Made by a program: the position numbers and the translations under genes. Below, piece after piece: positions 17,372-24,278 of a stretch of DNA of 64,000 nt; positions within the stretch are counted from its first letter, which is position 1, and each line of letters opens with the position of its first letter. This stretch comes from Algihabitans albus (GTDB lineage: Bacteria > Pseudomonadota > Alphaproteobacteria > Kiloniellales > DSM-21159), in contig NZ_QXNY01000004.1 of NCBI RefSeq assembly GCF_003572205.1, positions 124,548 through 188,547 on the forward strand, written 5' to 3'. The notes beneath the pieces were generated by a model. It had not been told where the DNA came from. It saw nothing but the letters and a program-made list of their open reading frames with translations, and ran no database searches.

Positions 17372-17521
17372 GGTCCAGATCGAGATCCGGCCGAGCGACC
17401 TCACCCGACGGCTCGAAAAACCGATCGATCGCGCACGTTTCGAGCATCGCGCATTTACCCGAATGCAAGATGCGTTAGAAAGACACGGAACGACACCTGC
17501 CGAAATGGACCAGAGGCCGAT

Positions 17522-18877
17522 GTGGACCCGAGGATGAGCGGATTTCCGGATCAGGAACTGCTGCATGCGACGGCGGTGGAGCTGGATACGCCCGACGGCC
17601 CTGTCGGCGTGCTGTTGCGTGGACCCAGCGGCAGCGGTAAATCGGACTTGGCCCTGCGCCTGATCGACGACGGCGCGCGTCTGGTGGCCGACGATCAGAC
17701 GCAGCTGACCCGAGAGAGCGACCGGGTTCTGGCCCGCGCACCGGCACAGCTCGAAGGGACACTCGAAGTGCGGGGCGTCGGCCTGGCGGGCGTCCCCAGC
17801 GCTGCGGAGACGACGATCTGTCTGGTGGTCGAACTCACCGGCGGCACCCCGATCGACCGGCTGCCCGACGAGCATTCCGTGGTGCTGTTGGGTCAGGCGG
17901 TTCCAGCCCTCCACCTGGATGCCCGCGAGCCCTCGGCGCCAGCCAAGCTTCGCCTTGCGGCACGCAGCCGCGCTTCCGCACTGGTCACACCGTTTTTTGC
18001 AGACAAGGCAGCAGAGAAGGGACCGCAAGCGCTGCCGGTCGTGTTGGTCACTGGCCTCTCGGGCGCCGGGCGCACCACCGCGCTCAAACTGCTGGAGGAC
18101 ATCGGTTACGAGGCAATCGACAATCTGCCCCTGAATCTGCTCGGCCCCGCCGTGCTGGCCGGCCATCTCGACCGACCGGTCGCGCTCGGCGCGGATATCC
18201 GCAATCGCGACTTCGCGGCCCAGCCCTTTCTGAAACAGCTGGACGCCCTGGTCGCCGAACCGGCGCTGGAGGTCAAGCTGGTCTTCATGGACTGCGCCGA
18301 CGACGTCTTGCAACGCCGCTTCACCGAGACGCGCCGCCGCCACCCCTTGGCTCAGGAGCGGCCGTTGGCGGACGGCCTCGCCGCGGAACGCACCATGACC
18401 GCGCCTCTGAAGGCCCGGGCCGACCTGGTGGTCGACACCTCCAACCTCGCGGTCCCCGATTTCCGCCGGCTGATCACCGGCCACTTCGGCTTAGGCAGCG
18501 GCGGACTGGTGGTCTTCGTGACGTCCTTCTCCTTTCGCCAAGGCTTGCCGCGCGAGGCCGACCTGGTGCTCGACGTGCGCTTCCTCCGCAATCCGCACTA
18601 CGTGGAGGCACTGCAGCCGCTCACCGGCCGCGATCCCCGGGTCTCGGCTTATGTTGCGAACGACCCGGCTTTCGCCGGCTTCTTCTCGAATCTTACCGCT
18701 CTGATCGAGCCGCTCTTGCCGCGCTACGAAGCCGAGGGCAAGAGCTATCTGACCATTGCCATTGGCTGTACCGGCGGCAAACACCGCTCGGTCGCGATCG
18801 CAGAGAAACTGAGCACCTGGCTGACGGCCCAAGGCCGCGAGGTAACCGTCGGCCATCGCGATATGCCGACGACGTGA
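17522..18877 (+). CDS. HprK-RapZ fusion: HPr kinase/phosphorylase domain joined to RNase adapter RapZ
   Basis: 451 residues in one uninterrupted frame. Residues 1-160 are the short alphaproteobacterial form of HPr kinase/phosphorylase: Walker A GPSGSGKSD (34-42) and the HprK signature LEVRGVGL (81-88). Residues 170-451 are RapZ/YvcJ: nucleotide loop GLSGAGRTTALKLLED (178-193, with Arg where Lys is usual), IDNLPLNLL, VTSFSFRQGLPREADL (333-348), DVRFLRNPHY and the C-terminal IGCTGGKHRSV (414-424). Normally these are two adjacent genes. HprK acts on HPr (encoded downstream, Ser60); RapZ senses a metabolite and steers RNase E on a small RNA in E. coli, while in other bacteria its role is less clear. 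GTG 17522 has AGAGG 5 nt upstream; ATG 17534 is an alternative. Confidence 0.92.
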   Translation: MDPRMSGFPDQELLHATAVELDTPDGPVGVLLRGPSGSGKSDLALRLIDDGARLVADDQTQLTRESDRVLARAPAQLEGTLEVRGVGLAGVPSAAETTICLVVELTGGTPIDRLPDEHSVVLLGQAVPALHLDAREPSAPAKLRLAARSRASALVTPFFADKAAEKGPQALPVVLVTGLSGAGRTTALKLLEDIGYEAIDNLPLNLLGPAVLAGHLDRPVALGADIRNRDFAAQPFLKQLDALVAEPALEVKLVFMDCADDVLQRRFTETRRRHPLAQERPLADGLAAERTMTAPLKARADLVVDTSNLAVPDFRRLITGHFGLGSGGLVVFVTSFSFRQGLPREADLVLDVRFLRNPHYVEALQPLTGRDPRVSAYVANDPAFAGFFSNLTALIEPLLPRYEAEGKSYLTIAIGCTGGKHRSVAIAEKLSTWLTAQGREVTVGHRDMPTT

Positions 18878-19017
18878 GCTCAACCGACTCGCGGCCCGGA
18901 TCGCATATCCGGAGCAAAACCGGCCAACTTTCAGGGTCTCGACTCGATTCCACCGGATCCCCGAGACTGGGAACACCCAAGGGCGAACCCCAACTGTAGA
19001 GTGAGACTGTTTTTCTA

Positions 19018-19043
19018 CCCATCAGGTGGTTCCACCTGATGGG
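19018..19043. promoter_or_regulatory. Perfect 12-bp inverted repeat upstream of the PTS operon
   Basis: CCCATCAGGTGG (19018-19029) and CCACCTGATGGG (19032-19043) are exact reverse complements separated by two bases. It sits 45 bases before the EIIA start and 140 bases after the HprK-RapZ stop. Neither strand has a U-run after it; T's come before it and A's after it on the plus strand. That argues against a Rho-independent terminator and for an operator or a structured 5' leader of the PTS mRNA. Confidence 0.5.
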
Positions 19044-19088
19044 AAAAGGGTCTAGCCTCCGGCTCCCACCTTCAGGGCTGTCTTGCCG

Positions 19089-19499
19089 ATGATCGGTCTT
19101 CTTCTGGTTACCCACGGCCGCCTGGCCCAAGAGTTCATCTCCGCCATGGAGCACGTGGTGGGGCCTCAGCCAAAGGTCGCAGCAGTCTGCATCGGCCCCG
19201 ACGACGACATGGAGGCGAGGCGCAGCGAGATCATTACACAGGTCAAGGCCTGCGACGAAGGCGACGGGGTCGTGATCCTGACCGACATGTTCGGCGGCAC
19301 GCCCTCCAACCTCGCAATCTCCGTTATGGATCAGGCCAAGGTCGAGGTGATCGCCGGCGCCAATCTCCCGATGCTGATCAAACTGGCCAGCGTGCGCCAA
19401 AGTGCGACACTGGCCTCCGCCGTCGCCCAGGCGCAGGAGGCGGGGCGAAAGTACATCAACGTCGCCTCCCAATTGCTCGCGGGCGAGGCCGTTCGCTGA
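19089..19499 (+). CDS. PTS EIIA component, mannose type (regulatory)
   Basis: 136 residues. The mannose-family EIIA fold is shown by MIGLLLVTHGRLA with the phospho-acceptor His9, and by VVILTDMFGGTPSNLA (about 61-76), the conserved second half of the active site. Receives phosphate from HPr. No EIIB, EIIC or EIID gene accompanies it, which is the usual state in Alphaproteobacteria where this protein is regulatory rather than a sugar transporter. ATG 19089 matches the family N-terminus better than TTG 19083. First gene of EIIA-HPr-EI, with 13 bases to the next gene. Confidence 0.92.
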   Translation: MIGLLLVTHGRLAQEFISAMEHVVGPQPKVAAVCIGPDDDMEARRSEIITQVKACDEGDGVVILTDMFGGTPSNLAISVMDQAKVEVIAGANLPMLIKLASVRQSATLASAVAQAQEAGRKYINVASQLLAGEAVR

Positions 19500-19512
19500 A
19501 AAGGGCCGAAGG

Positions 19513-19821
19513 ATGAGCGATACGGCGCCTAGCACCGCCCTACCAGGCCGGCCCGACACCCACCGCTGCGTAACGATCGCGAACCAACGCGGCCTGCATG
19601 CCCGCGCCGCGGCCAAGTTCGTCAAGCTGGCCAGCAGCTTCGATGCCGAGGTGCTGGTGACGAAAGGGTCGAACGCAGTGTCCGGTTCTTCTATCATGGG
19701 ATTGATGATGCTGGCCGCCGCGCCCGGCTGCCGCATCCGGGTGGCGGCCAGCGGGCCGGACGCCAAAGCCGCGGTGGAGGCCTTGGCCGAGCTGGTCGAA
19801 CGCAAGTTCGATGAAGACTGA
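19513..19821 (+). CDS. ptsH: Phosphocarrier protein HPr
   Basis: 102 residues, with an N-terminal extension of about 16 residues relative to the usual 85-90. His29 in RGLHARAAAKF is the catalytic phosphoryl carrier. Ser60 in GSSIMGLMML occupies the position of Ser46, the target of HPr kinase, so regulation by the upstream HprK-RapZ fusion is structurally possible. Takes phosphate from EI and passes it to EIIA. An AAGGG site precedes ATG 19513, and the gene overlaps the EI gene by 11 bases, indicating coupled translation. Confidence 0.94.
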   Translation: MSDTAPSTALPGRPDTHRCVTIANQRGLHARAAAKFVKLASSFDAEVLVTKGSNAVSGSSIMGLMMLAAAPGCRIRVAASGPDAKAAVEALAELVERKFDED

Positions 19822-21610
19822 ACCAGGTAAAGCGAACAGCTCCAAGCGCACCGCCAAGACCGAAACCAAAGAACGCGTCTTCGAGGGACTCGGGGTCTCT
19901 CCCGGTGTCGCCATCGGCCCAGCGCATTTGCGCGAAGGCGAAGTCGCGCGTGTTCCGGAGTACGGCGTCGCCGCGGCCAAGGTAGCCGCCGAGGTCCAGC
20001 GCCTCGAGAAGGCAATCGAGAAGGCGGTTCGCCAGCTTCAGAAGATCCGGAGCAAATCGGCCGGTTTCCATGGAACCTCGGGCGAAGAGCTCGGTTACCT
20101 GCTGGAAGCGCACTTACAGATGCTCTCCTCTCGACGCCTCCGCGAGGGCGTGATCGCACGGATCGCCAAACGTTTGAATGCCGAAGCGGCGGTGGCCCGG
20201 GAGATCGAGTCGATCGCCGCCGCCTTCGCGGAGTTGGACGACCCCTACCTGCGCAGCAGAGCCAGTGAGATTCGCGAAGTCGGCCAGCGTATCCTGCGTA
20301 ATCTGAACCAACGCGGTTTCAGCGGTTTCGGCGACCTGAACATCGGCAGCGTCGTGGTGGCCGAGGAGATCACGCCGGCCGACACCGCCCTGATGGACCC
20401 CGCCAAGGTCGCCGGCTTCGCCTGCGCCTTGGGCGGAGCGGAAGGCCATACCGCGATCATGGCCCGCTCCCTGGGTTTGCCGGCGGTCCTGGGAACACCG
20501 GGCATCGTCGGTGGGGTCGATCCCGGTAGCCCGGTGATTTTGGACGGCTCCGAAGGCCTGGTGATCGTCAACCCGACCAAGAAGCGTCTTGCTTTCTATC
20601 GCAAGCGCCAGGCGGAACAGGCGAAGGAAGTGAAGGCGCTCGCCCGGCTGCGCAAACTGCCGGCGGAAACCAAGGACGGCACCCGCATCCAGCTCCAGGC
20701 GAACCTGGAGCTGCCGCGCGAGGTCGGCCAGGCGACGGCCGTCGGGGCCGAGGGCGTCGGTCTCCTGCGGACCGAGTTCCTCTACATGAACCGCAACGAC
20801 CTGCCCGACGAGGAGGAACAGACCGACGTTCTCAGCGGCATGGTCGCCGGATTGGCGGGGAAGACCGTGACGATCCGCACCCTGGATATCGGCGGCGAAA
20901 AGCTTGCCTCATCCCTCGGAGGCCATCTTGGCGCCTGCGCCAACCCGGCCTTGGGGGTTCGCGCCATCCGGCTGTCCCTGCGCGCGCCCGAGCTGTTGGA
21001 AACCCAGTTGGCGGCCATTCTGCGCGCCGGCGCCGCAGGGCCGATCCGGATCCTGTTGCCGCTGATCACCAGCGTCGAGGAGCTGCGCGAGACGCGCACG
21101 ATCCTGCTGAAGGTCTGGCGCCGCCTGAAGCGCCGCAAGGTCCGCATGGCCAAGGTGCTGCCGCCGTTGGGCGTGATGATCGAGGTTCCGGGAGCCGCAC
21201 TTTCCGCCGACGCGCTCGCCCGCGAGGCCGACTTCTTCGCCGTCGGCACCAACGACCTCATCATGTATACGCTCGCCATCGACCGCGGCGAGGAACAGGT
21301 CGCCCATCTCTACAATCCGCTGCACCCAGCCGTCTTCCGGCTGATCCATTTTGCCGTCGATGCAGGATTGCGTGCCGGCAAGAGCGTTTCGGTCTGCGGC
21401 GAGATCGCCGGCGATCCACGCTACACGGCACTGCTGATCGGTCTCGGAGTCCGCGAACTGTCGATGGGTCCCAAGGCCTTGGCCCGGGTGAAAGACCGCG
21501 TTCGCAAGCTCGACGCGGCGGCCGCGGCGCGGCTGGCGAGCGAAATCTCGATGCTCAGCGATGCTGCCGAGATCGCCCGCTTGCTCGACTTCTTCAACGA
21601 ACGGATCTGA
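19811..21610 (+). CDS. ptsI: Phosphoenolpyruvate-protein phosphotransferase (PTS Enzyme I)
   Basis: 599 residues without the GAF domain of the nitrogen-type PtsP, so it is the plain EI form. A basic N-terminal extension of about 22 residues comes before the usual GLGVSPGVAIGPA. The active His213 lies in GGAEGHTAIMARSLGLP. The PEP-binding barrel shows GVGLLRTEFLYMNR, TIRTLDIGGEK, VGTNDLIMYTLAIDR and the catalytic Cys in SVCGEIAGDP. Autophosphorylates with PEP and charges HPr. Its start lies inside the HPr gene. With no sugar permease nearby, the phosphorelay is probably regulatory, reporting the PEP/pyruvate balance. Confidence 0.94.
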   Translation: MKTEPGKANSSKRTAKTETKERVFEGLGVSPGVAIGPAHLREGEVARVPEYGVAAAKVAAEVQRLEKAIEKAVRQLQKIRSKSAGFHGTSGEELGYLLEAHLQMLSSRRLREGVIARIAKRLNAEAAVAREIESIAAAFAELDDPYLRSRASEIREVGQRILRNLNQRGFSGFGDLNIGSVVVAEEITPADTALMDPAKVAGFACALGGAEGHTAIMARSLGLPAVLGTPGIVGGVDPGSPVILDGSEGLVIVNPTKKRLAFYRKRQAEQAKEVKALARLRKLPAETKDGTRIQLQANLELPREVGQATAVGAEGVGLLRTEFLYMNRNDLPDEEEQTDVLSGMVAGLAGKTVTIRTLDIGGEKLASSLGGHLGACANPALGVRAIRLSLRAPELLETQLAAILRAGAAGPIRILLPLITSVEELRETRTILLKVWRRLKRRKVRMAKVLPPLGVMIEVPGAALSADALAREADFFAVGTNDLIMYTLAIDRGEEQVAHLYNPLHPAVFRLIHFAVDAGLRAGKSVSVCGEIAGDPRYTALLIGLGVRELSMGPKALARVKDRVRKLDAAAAARLASEISMLSDAAEIARLLDFFNERI

Positions 21611-21627
21611 AAGCGGCTGTAAACGTT

Positions 21628-21670
21628 GGGCGAAGGGCGGACGACACCTGCCGTCCTCCGCCCTTCGCCC
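21628..21670. terminator. Long hairpin between convergent EI and PCuAC genes
   Basis: A perfect 14-bp stem, GGGCGAAGGGCGGA (21628-21641) with TCCGCCCTTCGCCC (21657-21670), encloses a 15-base loop. It lies between the stop codons of two convergent genes and is symmetrical, so it can end transcription from both sides. There is no long U-run; flanking AAACG/CGTTT can extend the pairing loosely. Confidence 0.65.
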
Positions 21671-21689
21671 TTCGCCGTTTCAGCGAGAT

Positions 21690-22172
21690 CTACTGCGTCG
21701 GGGTGGCGCTATGGTCGTGACCTCCCATGTCACTGCCCATGGCCTCGACGGAGACCTCGACCGTCACCTCTCCGGCCTGCTCGAAGGTGAGCGTCATGGG
21801 AAAAGACTCGCCGGCGACGAGCGGCTGCTTCAACCCGATCAACATCACATGCAAGCCACCCGGCTCCAGTGCAGAAGGCGTACCGGGCTCGACCTCGATC
21901 GCCTCGACCTGACGCATCCGCATCACGCCTTCTTCCATCAGGTGCGTGTGCAACTCGACCGCTTCGGCTACCTCGGCGGACGCTTTGATCAGGCGGTCCG
22001 GTTCACTGCCTTCGTTGGTCAGCAGCATGTAGGCGGCCCCGGCCTTTGCCATGCCGACGGAAGCGCGTGCCCAAGGGTGATCGATGTGGATGGCGCCGGC
22101 CTTGAAGTCGTGTGCGATCGCCGTAGCGGTAGCCAAGGCCAGCAGGCAGAAGCCCGCGACAAACTCTTTCAT
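21690..22172 (-). CDS. Periplasmic copper chaperone PCu(A)C
   Basis: 160 residues from ATG 22172, which follows GGAGAG. A signal peptide ends at about Ala20 (AIA/HD). The copper site fits the family pattern H-x10-M-x21-H-x-M exactly: His75, Met86, His108, Met110. The C-terminus is short and His-rich (GGHDHS). PCu(A)C proteins deliver Cu(I) in the periplasm to the CuA centre of cytochrome c oxidase, often with Sco. No Sco gene is seen here. The DUF2946 gene lies upstream on the same strand, so the two may be cotranscribed. Confidence 0.93.
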   Translation of the reverse strand: MKEFVAGFCLLALATATAIAHDFKAGAIHIDHPWARASVGMAKAGAAYMLLTNEGSEPDRLIKASAEVAEAVELHTHLMEEGVMRMRQVEAIEVEPGTPSALEPGGLHVMLIGLKQPLVAGESFPMTLTFEQAGEVTVEVSVEAMGSDMGGHDHSATPTQ

Positions 22173-22305
22173 CTTCGCTCTCCGGTTTGGGAATTGGCCT
22201 GCGTGAAAGGCTCGCCTCTGCACGGATCAGGCCGATCTGAGTGTCGTTCTTTCACATAATGGGGCTCTGCCGACTCGGGTCGGGCAGGACGCCCTCAAAG
22301 GGTCG

Positions 22306-22701
22306 TCAAACGAAGACAGGCGGAGCTCTTACCGGAGGTATCGAGAAGCCGGGCAGAGACACGGGCTGCGGGCTGGGTGCGGAGAGAATCGCGATCTCCA
22401 CCGTCGCCCAGGGCAGTCGACAGGCAGGTGAGTCCGGCAAGACGACGTTGACAGCCGCCAGGGAACAGAAAGGGCAGGACTGCTTGGCCTCTCCCGCGTC
22501 ACCCGGCAGAGGAACGAAACCGTCCGGCGTCCAGACCAGCCGTTTGAGACCTTCGGGCGAGCAGATGACGATCACCGGACCGCCGGGCTGCGCCGCACCG
22601 ACGGCAGCCATGGCTGCGCCGCTGGTTGCATGTGCAGCCAGGTTGACCAGCAAGGCAAGAACGGAGAGCCTGGCGGCAGATCTGTAGAGGCGCCGAATCA
22701 T
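22306..22701 (-). CDS. DUF2946 family protein (probable membrane-anchored or secreted)
   Basis: 131 residues from ATG 22701. A hydrophobic N-terminal segment (about 8-35) could be a signal peptide or anchor. In the middle is CPFCSLA, the CxxC-containing segment by which I recognise DUF2946, embedded in a Pro/Ala-rich chain. Members often sit next to copper proteins or TonB receptors; here PCu(A)C lies downstream on the same strand and znuA is divergent upstream. A role in periplasmic metal handling is suggested only by this context. Confidence 0.65.
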   Translation of the reverse strand: MIRRLYRSAARLSVLALLVNLAAHATSGAAMAAVGAAQPGGPVIVICSPEGLKRLVWTPDGFVPLPGDAGEAKQSCPFCSLAAVNVVLPDSPACRLPWATVEIAILSAPSPQPVSLPGFSIPPVRAPPVFV

Positions 22702-22886
22702 CGCCGACACACTACAGAATCGGCGCGCAGCGACAAGCCAGTCTGCGTAGAGCGAGGCCGCGACTTTTCGCGCCGGCCCCGGAACCTTGCGCAGTAGCGC
22801 ACCGTCTCGTGGTTCGCCGATCCGTCGGGTTCTCAAGTGGGCATCGCAGAACGGCTTGCTCGGGCGTCTTGCATCGAAAGATCGCG

Positions 22887-22907
22887 TTACGTTATATCAT
22901 AACATTT
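22887..22907 (+). promoter_or_regulatory. Zur-like operator upstream of znuA
   Basis: The core GTTATATCATAAC (22891-22903) is an inverted repeat with perfect GTTAT/ATAAC arms in an AT-rich patch. It resembles the alphaproteobacterial Zur box (consensus around GTTAT-N3-ATAAC). It lies 34 bases before the znuA start codon, where a bound repressor would block transcription under zinc-replete conditions. The divergent DUF2946 gene begins about 190 bases away and might share control. Confidence 0.65.
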
Positions 22908-22937
22908 CCTTTCTCGATTTGCCTCAGGAGCGTCTCG

Positions 22938-23948
22938 ATGGTCCAAAGTTTGCGTGCCGGGCTCCTGTCCGCCGCCGTACTGCTACTGTCCGCGCCAGCG
23001 GTCGCCGACGACCAGCTTCAGGTCGCGGTTTCCATCAAACCCATACATTCCCTGGTGTCCGCAGTGACGCGCGGCGCCAGCGAGCCTCATCTGATCGTCA
23101 AAGGCGGCGGATCGCCCCACACCTACAGCCTGCGACCGTCCAATGCGGAGGCCTTGGAGCAAGCAGACGCCGTCTTCTGGGTCGGTCCGGACTTGGAAAC
23201 CTTCCTGATCGGGCCGATCGGACAGCTCGCACCGCAGGCACGCAAAGTTTCCTTCCAGGAGGTCGAGGGGTTAGTGCGCCTGCCCGTCCGCGACGGCGGC
23301 GGTTTCGAGCCACATAGCCACGATCATGCCGAAGGGCATAGCCACGATCATGCCGAAGGGCATAGCCACGATCATGATCACGATCATGATCATGATGGCA
23401 AGGAGCCGCAGGCAGATCGCCCGGGCGCATTCAACGCTCACTACTGGCTCGACCCGGCGAATGCGCAACTCTTCGTCAGCCACGTCGCCACGGTGCTTGG
23501 CGAAATCGATCCCGATCACGCCGACACCTACCGGCGAAACGCGACCGAAACCTTGGAGCGGCTTGCCAGTCTGACCGATGAGATGGAGGCTGTCTTGGCA
23601 CCGGTGGCAGGCGAACCCTTCGTCGTCTTTCACGACGCCTACCAGTACCTGGAGAACCGCTTCGGCCTGAACGCCGTCGGTTCGATCACCCTGTCGCCGG
23701 ACCGCAGCCCCGGCGCGGGCAGGATCGCGGAGATCCGCGATAAGATTGCCGAACTCGGCGCCGCCTGCATTTTCGCCGAGCCGCAGTTCGAATCACGGCT
23801 AGTCGGCATCCTGGTCGAAGAGACTCAGGCACGGGCCGGCATCCTCGATCCCCTGGGCGCCGACCTGCCGGACGGCCCCGATCTTTACTTCGAGCTGATG
23901 CGGCGCAATGCAGACGCCCTGCGCGCCTGCCTGCAGCAGAGTTCCTGA
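22938..23948 (+). CDS. znuA: Zinc ABC transporter periplasmic binding protein ZnuA
   Basis: 336 residues. ATG 22938 lies 7 nt after CAGGAG. Signal peptide to about Ala23 (AVA/DD). Zinc ligands of the cluster 9 family are visible: His61 in SPHTYSLRP, His in NAHYWLDP, His in VVFHDAYQYLE and a late Asp. Between the first two lies a long His/Asp-rich loop (about 126-150, repeated HSHDHAEG units), the zinc-scavenging loop found in ZnuA. The membrane (ZnuB) and ATPase (ZnuC) subunits are not in this window. A Zur-like box precedes the gene. Confidence 0.93.
   Translation: MVQSLRAGLLSAAVLLLSAPAVADDQLQVAVSIKPIHSLVSAVTRGASEPHLIVKGGGSPHTYSLRPSNAEALEQADAVFWVGPDLETFLIGPIGQLAPQARKVSFQEVEGLVRLPVRDGGGFEPHSHDHAEGHSHDHAEGHSHDHDHDHDHDGKEPQADRPGAFNAHYWLDPANAQLFVSHVATVLGEIDPDHADTYRRNATETLERLASLTDEMEAVLAPVAGEPFVVFHDAYQYLENRFGLNAVGSITLSPDRSPGAGRIAEIRDKIAELGAACIFAEPQFESRLVGILVEETQARAGILDPLGADLPDGPDLYFELMRRNADALRACLQQSS
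23313..23398 (+). repeat. 24-bp tandem repeat encoding the ZnuA histidine loop
   Basis: Two exact 24-base copies (23313-23336 and 23337-23360) and a third partial copy that continues into alternating His/Asp codons (CATGAT/CACGAT) to about 23398. Each 24-base unit encodes HSHDHAEG in frame. Being in-frame, copy number changes would lengthen or shorten the loop without breaking the gene. Confidence 0.85.
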
Positions 23949-24278
23949 CGGCAAGCCGACGCGTTTCAATGCGAGAGCCCGGCAGGCGAAACACCGTCAT
24001 GTCGAGAGCGGAATCGAAGACTTCGAAAGATAACAGGAAACCTGCGCCTCCACTGGCTGTTGCGATCGGCGGGAGGTGTGGTCTGAACGGGTACAAACGA
24101 GTCACGCGGCCTATTCTCTCGAAGCCTCGCCGTTATCTCCGGCTGCAGCTTGCCGGCTGCGGGTGATACTGCTATCTCCCCCGCAGACTCGAGGGTTTCC
24201 AACCAAAGATCTCGAACGTCTCCCGCAACGTTCCCGCAGCCAAAGGCTCGGGGCCATCGACCGAAGGACCGCTCTCCC
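23949..24278. other. Intergenic region upstream of ahcY with two abutting stem-loops
   Basis: 330 bases between znuA and ahcY with no convincing gene. Two hairpins abut each other: CCGGC (24139-24143) with GCCGG (24152-24156), then CTGCGGG (24157-24163) with CCCGCAG (24180-24186). They lie 90-140 bases before the ahcY start, in what may be its 5' leader. I compared the layout by eye with the S-adenosylhomocysteine riboswitch and could not match its conserved core, so no riboswitch is called. GAAGGA (24262-24267) is the likely ahcY ribosome binding site. Confidence 0.5.

Noticed and set aside
17372-17521. Separate hprK and rapZ genes with a frameshift or stop between them
   Set aside because: The frame is continuous from 17522 to 18877 without a stop, and the linker region has normal codon use, so a genuine fusion is the simpler reading.
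19018-19043. Reading the palindrome as a Rho-independent terminator of the HprK-RapZ gene
   Set aside because: On the plus strand it is followed by AAAAGGG, not a T-run, and on the minus strand by TAGAAAAAC, so neither direction has the required U-tract.
24100-24278. S-adenosylhomocysteine or SAM riboswitch upstream of ahcY
   Set aside because: The region has stem-loops, but I could not align the conserved core of the SAH or SAM-II riboswitches. A covariance-model search would be decisive.
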